A stretch of 13,926 nucleotides of DNA. It comes from Euperipatoides rowelli. Lineage: Eukaryota; Onychophora; Udeonychophora; Euonychophora; Peripatopsidae. The translations under genes and the position numbers were made by a program. The stretch lies in assembly GCA_003024985.2 (NCBI GenBank), contig PXIH01S0001857.1; one strand, 5' to 3'. Position 1 is the first letter of the stretch; each line of letters begins with the position of its first letter. Below, one piece after another: positions 8,771 to 13,926 of this stretch. Under the pieces are notes generated by a model. It was not told where the DNA came from and did no database searches. It saw only the letters and a program-made list of their open reading frames with translations.

Positions 8771-8780
8771 TGGTAGCAGG
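8771..8780 (+). promoter_or_regulatory. Primer-binding site, initiator tRNA-Met type
   Basis: TGGTAGCAGG begins three bases after the LTR end. TGGTAGCAG is complementary to the 3' terminus of metazoan initiator tRNA-Met (ending ...CUGCUACCA); the match then diverges. Many Ty1/copia elements prime from initiator tRNA-Met, so position and sequence agree. Confidence 0.75.
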
Positions 8781-8873
8781 ATCGTAGTTTATTGTTAACT
8801 GAATAACTACAATTAAGGAGGCTTGTCCGCCTAACTGTTTAATTAAGAGAAGATATATACCGTATTTAAAAAA

Positions 8874-9599
8874 ATGATGTCGGATTTACAACCAATCTCA
8901 CTAGCTAGAGTTGAGCCATTAACAAGCCAAAATTATCAGATATGGGCATTGAAAATTGGCGCTATATTATGAAGTAAGAAACTTTTTAAGCTAATAATTG
9001 AACAAAGTGAACCTCCAATCGCTAGGCTAGCACAGGATCGGCAGCGGAAGAAAGTGTGAGACAAAATTGGGAAGACAGGAATAATTAGACGTTCGGGATT
9101 ATTATAGTAACTTTATCAGCCGAACAAGTCAAAATAGTATGGAAAAAGTTAAAACAAATACATGAGGGAAATGCTGAGGATCAGCGTATTGTTATAGCTC
9201 TAGAACTTAAGAATATTCAAATAAATAAAGATGAGTCAGTGAGTGCATATATGACTAGGGCCAAAAATATTGCATCACAAAGGGCAGCTCTAGGACAAAT
9301 CATAAATACTAAAGAAATAGTTTATCATGTAGTGAGGGGATTATGTATCAACAGTTTTATGAGCTCAAAGAAATGCTACTTTAGAAGATGTACAAAGTAT
9401 ATTGCAGGAGGAGGAGAATAGACAAAATGAAGAAAACAATAGACAAATATGGAAATCCTCTATAAGGGATGAAAAAGCATTTAAAGCAAGGGAAATCAGA
9501 GAAAGAAATAATAATAAAGAATGCTTTATATGCGGGAAAACTGGCCATATTGCTAAAGATTGTTGGTATAGGAAGGAGGAGAAAAAAGAAAGTAGGTGA
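8874..9599 (+). pseudogene. gag: copia Gag remnant with intact CCHC zinc knuckle
   Basis: The first ATG after the PBS (8874) opens MMSDLQPISLARVEPL... with the N-Y-x-x-W (NYQIWALKI) motif typical of copia Gag. In-frame TGA codons stop it at 8970 and 9057. The second frame (9089-9418) continues with AEQVKIVWKKLKQIHEG and ESVSAYMTRAKNIAS, matching the copia Gag helical region. A third frame (9378-9599) runs from TLEDVQSILQEEENRQ to a perfect zinc knuckle CX2CX4HX4C at 9522-9563 (CFICGKTGHIAKDC), followed by a lysine/arginine-rich tail and TGA. Gag forms the particle and binds RNA. Two frame changes and two stops make it a pseudogene. The start is chosen for its position after the PBS and the NYxxW motif. 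Confidence 0.9.
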
Positions 9600-9716
9600 G
9601 GAAGGAGAGTAGACCAAAAACATGAGCAAGCTTACACTGTGAGAAGAGAAGGGAATAATGACAGGAAAGAAAGGGCATTTGCAACCTATACAAGAGAAAA
9701 TGAGATAAAATCATGA
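9600..9716 (+). pseudogene. gag-protease linker of the copia element
   Basis: A purine-rich, lysine/glutamate-type stretch between the knuckle and the protease. It contains stops, including TGA at 9714-9716 directly before the protease frame. In an intact copia polyprotein this would be continuous. Confidence 0.6.
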
Positions 9717-10127
9717 GAATGGAGTCTTGATTCCGCCTGTACAGCACACCTGACCCCTAATAAAAATCTACTGATTGATGGAAAAGAAATAGACTGTGAA
9801 GTAGATATAGCCAAAGAAGGAAGAGATCTGAAAGCTATAGCTCAAGGGGAAATAAAGGTAAAATGTGATGAAAACATGGATGTTGTAATGAAAGATGTCA
9901 TGTATGTGCCCAAGCTAAGTTCAAGCAACTTATCTATACATAGCCTAATGAAGCAAGGTAACACTATAGTATTTAAAGGAAATCAAACTATAATATATGA
10001 CATGTATGGAGATAAGGTAACAGAAGCCCCAGAGGAAAATAAAATATACGTAGTCAATGTAAAACTGGAATTAATCATTTTGAGACTAATTTTAATGTTT
10101 GAATATCAAAGACCAACAAGAAATTAA
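9717..10127 (+). pseudogene. copia aspartic protease remnant
   Basis: An open frame of 136 codons follows the TGA at 9714. It starts EWSLDSACTAHLTP, the copia protease active site W-x-L-D-S-G-[CA]-[TS]-x-H with the catalytic D at 9729-9731. The expected glycine reads alanine (GCC, 9735-9737). The second half (from 9876) contains MKDVMYVPKLSSSNLSI, the conserved V-x-Y-V-P-x-L-x-x-N-L-x-S segment. This region normally cuts the single Gag-Pol polyprotein. The frame ends at TAA 10125-10127, before the integrase. It is the longest uninterrupted piece of the element, yet the active-site change suggests inactivity. Confidence 0.9.
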
Positions 10128-10144
10128 AGGAAGTTCAGGGAAAT

Positions 10145-10440
10145 AATTGTGGCACTGTAGGTTAGGGCACCTTAATTAGGGGTACTTGGACAAATTGAAG
10201 AATGAAAAATTAGTGCATGGAATGAATTACAAGGCACAGCAACTACTTTTGTCTGTGTGTTTTGTGTCCTGGGGAAGATGACACAAGCACCATTTAAATC
10301 TACAAAAGAGCCAAAAACCATACAGATACTTGAATTGGTGCACATCAATTTCTGTAGGCCTATGCCAGTTCACTCAATTGGTGGAACAAAATATGTCTTC
10401 ACAATAGTGGATGAATATTGTAAATGTATATTGTAAGCTA
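10145..10440 (+). pseudogene. copia integrase N-terminal part (gag-pre-integrase and start of core)
   Basis: WHCRLGHLN (10150-10176) gives the two histidines of the HHCC zinc-binding region. A TAG follows it. The CxxC pair is seen as CVFC near 10254-10265, followed by GKMTQAPFKS. The start of the catalytic core reads LVHINFCRPM (10335-10364), so the first catalytic aspartate of the usual H-x-D-x-x-G-P-M is replaced by asparagine (AAT 10347-10349). GGTKYVFTIVDEYCK follows, close to the canonical G-G-x-x-Y...D-D-x-S-R segment. The second aspartate and the catalytic glutamate regions are not found, and the core ends abruptly near 10440. Confidence 0.85.
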
Positions 10441-10914
10441 TTCTCGTATATGAAGAGCCTATTGAATATTTGACGCCTAAACAAGGACTATTCATGAAGC
10501 CAGAACAGTCAAATTTGATGAAACCAAGAGGGGAATTGAAGACTTCATTCAACCCGGGGATGATGTATATGAAACACATGCTATAGAATATATCAGTGAA
10601 ACATCCGAGACAAGAACCTACAGATAATGAATTATATATTCAACTGGAGAACCCTAAGGATGACTATGGTATAATGAACAAATTCCAGATAAGAAAGTTC
10701 AACAACAGGCAAGAGGAAGGAAGAAGGGGAAACAAACCAGGTCCTACAAAATAGACTAATAAGAGAACAGGAAGAAAATGAAAATAAGTTAATAGAAGGT
10801 GGAGCAAGAATCTCTGGATGAATTTAGAACAAACAACAAGTAGGCCTAAACATGACCAGGAAGCATGATAATCATGTGCCAAAGAATTATACAGAAGCAG
10901 TAAACAGAAACATC
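10441..10914 (+). pseudogene. Integrase C-terminal/linker remnant after core deletion
   Basis: This replaces several hundred bases expected for the rest of the integrase core. In one frame there is KTSFNPGDDVYETHAIEYIS (about 10542-10601), followed by acidic and polar linker sequence rich in E, Q, N and R. This is consistent with the low-complexity linker between integrase and RT in copia polyproteins. No second-aspartate or glutamate motif is present. Assignment rests on position. Confidence 0.55.
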
Positions 10915-11945
10915 CTCAGAATGGAAGTCAGCCATTGATAAAGAAAATCAATCACTGAAGACACACAAAGTATGGAATTTAATCTCAAGGCCAACGGGAG
11001 TGAAGGTGATTAAAGCTAAATGGATATATAATAACAAGGAAAACACCAATGGAGATAAGTTATCATTCGAAGAAAGGTGAGATTGGTAGCAGTGGGGACA
11101 AACCAGACAATGGGAATTGACTATGATGCTTCATATTCACCTGTAATGAAAAAGGAGTCTTTGAGAATTTTGTTAACAATTGCATCCCATTTAAATGTGG
11201 AAGTACAAAGATATGACATAGAAACAGCATACCTTTATGGAAACTTTTCTCAGGTGTGGATGGAGAAACCAAGGGGTTATGAAGAAGGCCAGGACTTGGT
11301 GTGCAAGTTAAACAGGAGTTTATATGGATCCCACAATCTGTGCGCTGTTGGAATGACCGGTTGGATCAAGAACTTGCAAAGCTAAACATGGTAAGGCTGA
11401 AGAGTGATCCATGTGTATACAAAACAGAAGGCCAGGAGGGATTGTTGATGTTGGGTGTATATGTATACGACCTTATGGTGATTGGGACTAACAGCAAATT
11501 TATAGACAAAATTGTGACTCAATTAAAGGAGGTATTTTAGCTGAATCGTAGTAAAAGGAAGAATCTATTTTTTGGGAATGGAAATAGAGGAGGATGAAAA
11601 TGGCATCAGATTATCGCAAATAGGATATATTGAAAAACTATTGAATCGATATAGGCTGAGTGAATGTAATGCAGTAGGCATACAAGGGTCGACTAACCAA
11701 GACTTAAGTGTATACCAGAAATCAGAAAAAAATTGATATACAGCTCTACCAAGAGATGATAGTTTCACTGTTATATCTAGCAACAGGAACGAGACCTGAT
11801 ATTGCACATGCTGTCTGCAATTTATCACAGTACAACCAAGATCCTAGGTTAGTACATATGAAGGGAGTAAAAAGAGTCTACCATTATCTGAAAGGGACAA
11901 AAGATTATAAGTTACACTATCCAAGATTGTGGGCAAACTTTGTGT
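10915..11945 (+). pseudogene. copia reverse transcriptase (RVT_2) remnant
   Basis: The domain starts near EWKSAIDKENQSL and TGVKVIKAKWIYN (to about 11035). In a second frame (11071-11385) it continues RLVAVGTNQTMGIDYDASYS, then QRYDIETAYLYG with the first catalytic aspartate at 11215-11217, WMEKPRGYEEGQ and CKLNRSLYGS. A third frame has the active-site region LGVYVYDLMVIGTN (11451-11492). The family's Y-V-D-D reads YVYD because TAC at 11466-11468 replaces the first aspartate codon. FLGMEIEEDENGIRLSQ (about 11571-11621) and, after another frameshift, YQEMIVSLLYLATGTRPDIA (about 11747-11806) and VKRVYHYLKGTKDYKLHY complete the domain. It copies RNA to DNA. It is frameshifted in several places and catalytically impaired. 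Confidence 0.95.
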
Positions 11946-12380
11946 AAGTACAGACGCAAGTTGAGGCAGCACCCCAGATGGCAAATCATTCCCAAGATTC
12001 ACTGTAAAGTTAGGTGATTGGAAAGCATAAAAACAGCGACTGGTGGCATTATCAATGTACGAGTCTGAGCTTATTGCTATTTGTGAAGGAGTAAAAGAAA
12101 TGAAATGGATAACACACTTTTTTTCAGAATTGGAAATGAATAACTATTATAGAGAAACCAATCATGTTAAAAACAGAGCAAAGCAGCTATAGATTGAGTG
12201 AAAGGTGAGGCATAAATTGCCCGAACAAAGCACATCAATAGGAGATATTATTTTGTCAAAGATGAGGTAAAAGAAGGCAATATTGAACTTCAATATGAAC
12301 ATAGTCAGGAAATGGAGGCTGACATGCTGACAAAGTGTGTACCATTAGAAATGTGTAACCAGAAGGTGGATTTGCACTAA
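11930..12380 (+). pseudogene. copia RNase H remnant and end of polyprotein
   Basis: CVSTDAS (aspartate at 11952-11954) marks the start of the RNase H. A TGA follows at once. QRLVALSMYESELIAICEGV (about 12037-12096) carries the conserved glutamate region before the WITHFFSEL helix. After further stops the C-terminal landmarks return: ARTKHINRRYYFVKDEV (from about 12220) and EADMLTKCVPLEM, the A-D-x-L-T-K motif typical of the copia pol end. The frame closes with TAA at 12378-12380, 41 bases before the 3' LTR. RNase H degrades the RNA template and frees the purine primer. Several stops show it is dead. Confidence 0.9.
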
Positions 12381-12410
12381 GGACCTACAGATAATAGAAC
12401 ACCTGTGAGC

Positions 12411-12421
12411 AAGGAGGGGAA
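12411..12421 (+). promoter_or_regulatory. Polypurine tract
   Basis: AAGGAGGGGAA, all purines, lies directly before the TGTTA start of the 3' LTR. This is the standard site from which plus-strand DNA synthesis starts in LTR retrotransposons. Confidence 0.85.
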
Positions 12422-12694
12422 TGTTATGGCTAAGAGCAGAGTCCTCGCTGGGAGTTCAGCAGGAAGTGAAGCAGAATATATTAGAGGTGCATGTGCAGAT
12501 GTAGTTCCACCTCATGGTTAAGAAGAAATATGGCAGACTCTCATGTTAAGAAAATTCAAGTTAGTTTTTGATGTTTAGTTTTAATTATTATTATTTTCAT
12601 GTATGCTATATTAGAGTTTAGTTGTTTAATATATATTTGAATTGGAATCTGTCAAGTATCGGTCTTACTTTCATTCATACACCCGAGTGTAACA
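12422..12694 (+). repeat. 3' LTR, complete (273 bp)
   Basis: It begins TGTTATGG and ends GTGTAACA, giving the 5-bp inverted termini TGTTA/TAACA usual for copia LTRs. The start is fixed by the polypurine tract. Its inner portion matches the 5' LTR at 3 differences in 122 bases. The first 136 bases (12422-12557) are the least AT-rich part and have no partner in the window. After the end the flank reads CAAACATAG. No target duplication can be tested because the 5' partner is lost. Confidence 0.92.
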
Positions 12695-13011
12695 CAAACA
12701 TAGTCATAGACATATATAAATTACTGTACAACATCTTAATTAAATACACTTACAAAGACTCCCCCCCCCCACAATAAAAAAAAATCTATCTACAATATGC
12801 ATGGGCACTTAAAATATCCACTTGTTATAATCAATTCCTCTACTTGAATTGTTAATGATTTAGTTAGATATAAATTTTCACAGAGGACAACTTATGTGTT
12901 TTCATATTTGATTAAGTAACATAATACATAGGCTAATGTATCTATTAGAAAAATTAAACATATAGCCTACTGTAGATTTTAAAAGTAGTCTTATTGGGTA
13001 TTTTAACTTAA
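12695..13011. other. AT-rich flank with a C10 tract
   Basis: No coding or element signature. A run of ten C at 12761-12770 is followed shortly by an A-rich stretch (A9 at about 12776-12784). Confidence 0.4.
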
Positions 13012-13110
13012 GTTTGAAAATACAAAATACTTATAAAATGTATTTTCGTTACAAAATACTTTAAGAAAAGTATTTGCAATACAAAAAAAAAAAAACGTAT
13101 TTTCGTTATG
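13012..13110. repeat. Short repeated cluster of TACAAAATACT and GTATTTTCGTTA words
   Basis: TACAAAATACT occurs at 13021-13031 and 13050-13060. GTATTTTCGTTA occurs at 13040-13051 and 13097-13108. Related inverted words (AAAGTATTTGCAATAC) lie between. An A13 run sits at 13083-13095. Arrangements of alternating ACAAAATACT/AGTATTTTG words are common in MITE-like repeats of animal genomes (established knowledge). No boundaries can be fixed. Confidence 0.4.
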
Positions 13111-13352
13111 TAGGCTACCTATAATAGGTAGGAGTCCGTTAGACTAACCCTATTTGAAATAAGAACTTCCACATGTATTTTCAATACTGCCCAACCATGA
13201 TTACATAGCTTATTACGTAATCTACTATATCTATACAGTATACTAGCTAGCTCTCCTTACATGATGGTTAGAAAATAATGCCCTATTAAGGTGCCGTACT
13301 AATCTTTTCTATCTAGATTGGAATATCTCCTACCAATATCTATTAGGCTATA

Positions 13353-13376
13353 CATTTTACGTTGGAGCGTAAAATG
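13353..13376. repeat. Perfect 9-bp hairpin
   Basis: CATTTTACG (13353-13361), a 6-base loop TTGGAG, then CGTAAAATG (13368-13376). No terminator or RNA gene context is visible. It may be a small repeat remnant. Confidence 0.5.
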
Positions 13377-13462
13377 CTGTACGTAATCACTTCGGTTTTA
13401 AGTACAAATTTGACTGTCACTTTAGCATATTTCTTTCAAATAATGTATCTTTTTATTTCACG

Positions 13463-13652
13463 CCCCCCCCCTGATTTTTTTACATGTGTCTATAATATAA
13501 CACCCAGCATTTATTAATTTCTCATGATTGAAATGGGTAGCAGCCTTATTTTATTTCTACAGTCCTAACCTTACTCTTACCCTGAACACTAACTCCTACT
13601 ATTATGCTCCTGCCCTCTGATAATCAAGAGGGGAATTAATTAGGGGGGGGGG
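13463..13652. repeat. Segment bounded by C9 and G10 homopolymers
   Basis: A C9 run followed by TGATTTTTT (13463-13480) faces AATTAATTA followed by a G10 run (13634-13652). The ends are therefore roughly inverted complements about 190 bp apart. The interior includes a pyrimidine-rich run of CTAACC-like words (about 13562-13617). It may be a non-autonomous element, or two chance homopolymers. Confidence 0.3.
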
Positions 13653-13764
13653 ACTTAAAAAGTGCCCAAATAATTTTCTATTGCTACGAGTTTGGAAAAT
13701 CTCAATTGAACCCAATTCAACAAGTTTCTCACAAACATACTGTAAATTATTTATTTTGCCCTTT

Positions 13765-13852
13765 GTAGCTGGTTATGTGGCAAAATCGTCCGACATGACA
13801 CTCCGGGCGTACCTCCCGATCGTCGGTTGATTCAGCAAAAAACCTTTTGCTG
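13765..13852. other. CpG-rich patch with hairpin at the right edge
   Basis: About 70 bases (13781-13828) hold at least six CpG in otherwise CpG-poor AT-rich DNA. CCGA-TCG-TCGG forms a short stem. It is followed by the perfect hairpin CAGCAAAA-AACC-TTTTGCTG (13833-13852). A plus-strand frame (PFVAGYVAKSSDMTLRAYLP) is open for about 25 codons across it. It could be part of an exon, a repeat end or a structured RNA. No family is recognised. Confidence 0.25.
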
Positions 13853-13926
13853 GATAAAATTTGTAAATTATGCAAACAATTTTTTCATTAACTATTGTAT
13901 CTTTTTCACTCATTGTAAATGAAATA

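Larger units (their letters stand above)
8615..12694 (+). mobile_element. Degenerate Ty1/copia LTR retrotransposon
   Basis: The element reads 5' LTR (truncated), PBS, gag, protease, integrase part, RT, RNase H, polypurine tract, 3' LTR. Integrase before RT is diagnostic for Ty1/copia (Pseudoviridae-type order). The LTR parts align 8615-8736 against 12558-12679 with only three differences, all transitions. The interior (about 3.5 kb from 8874 to 12380) is shorter than a full copia polyprotein because the integrase core is deleted, and it is broken by many stops and frameshifts. Animal copia elements with short LTRs include the GalEa, Hydra and mollusc CoMol lineages; I cannot place this one by eye. 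The 5' target-site duplication cannot be tested because the 5' LTR start is lost. Confidence 0.95.

Noticed and set aside
9381-9747. Open frames on the minus strand across the copia gag and protease
   Set aside because: They are shadows of purine-rich coding sequence on the plus strand and resemble no protein.
10664-11828. Minus-strand open frames across the copia linker and RT
   Set aside because: Antisense shadows of the clearly recognised plus-strand RT domain.
13562-13617. CTAACC-like words as telomere-type repeat
   Set aside because: The words are irregular (CCTAACCTTACTCTTACCC) and do not form a tandem array.

Overview
The window is AT-rich eukaryotic, almost certainly animal, non-coding DNA. 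It contains no intact protein-coding gene, no tRNA or rRNA gene, no CRISPR array and nothing resembling a prokaryotic operon. It is a graveyard of transposable elements of several classes. Evidence for a metazoan source: a Ty1/copia element whose primer-binding site fits animal initiator tRNA-Met, an RTE-like LINE fragment, tRNA-derived SINEs, and an excess of the word TAGGCTA/TAGCCTA. I associate that excess loosely with some aquatic invertebrate, arthropod and fish genomes. I cannot name the species.

Layout. (1) Positions 1-91 look like the terminal part of a DNA transposon (TIR-like end CTACGCCTCTG), followed by about 1 kb with nothing recognisable. (2) About 1200-4362 (+) is an old, shattered Ty3/gypsy element. 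Gag zinc knuckle, aspartic protease, RNase H and integrase signatures occur in the expected order but in different frames. The reverse transcriptase is missing. In its place are a poly(A)-ended, LINE-like 3' end (to 2771) and a near-perfect 56-bp-arm palindrome (2940-3070). (3) About 4640-4830 and 5163-5355 are two diverged copies of one tRNA-derived SINE in the same orientation. (4) 5356-7740 holds no recognisable gene. Two short acceptor-site-like and open-frame patches are noted. (5) 7745-8400 (-) is a LINE reverse transcriptase fragment in which the FADD motif has decayed. (6) 8615-12694 (+) is the best-preserved feature, a degenerate Ty1/copia retrotransposon. It has a truncated 5' LTR, PBS, gag with an intact zinc knuckle, protease, partial integrase, RT, RNase H, polypurine tract and a complete 273-bp TGTTA...TAACA 3' LTR. 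(7) 12695-13926 is simple and repetitive: C and G homopolymers, a short repeated cluster, hairpins and a small CpG-rich patch near the right edge.

The copia domains form one polyprotein programme of gag, protease, integrase, RT and RNase H. Several catalytic residues are lost and the integrase core is deleted, so this copy cannot act on its own. The main puzzle is that its two LTRs differ at only 3 of 122 aligned positions while the interior is riddled with stops and frameshifts. I did not find a convincing new biological system. The most unusual signals are that LTR/interior contrast, the TAGGCTA word excess, the SINE family with a shared tail I do not recognise, and the palindrome.
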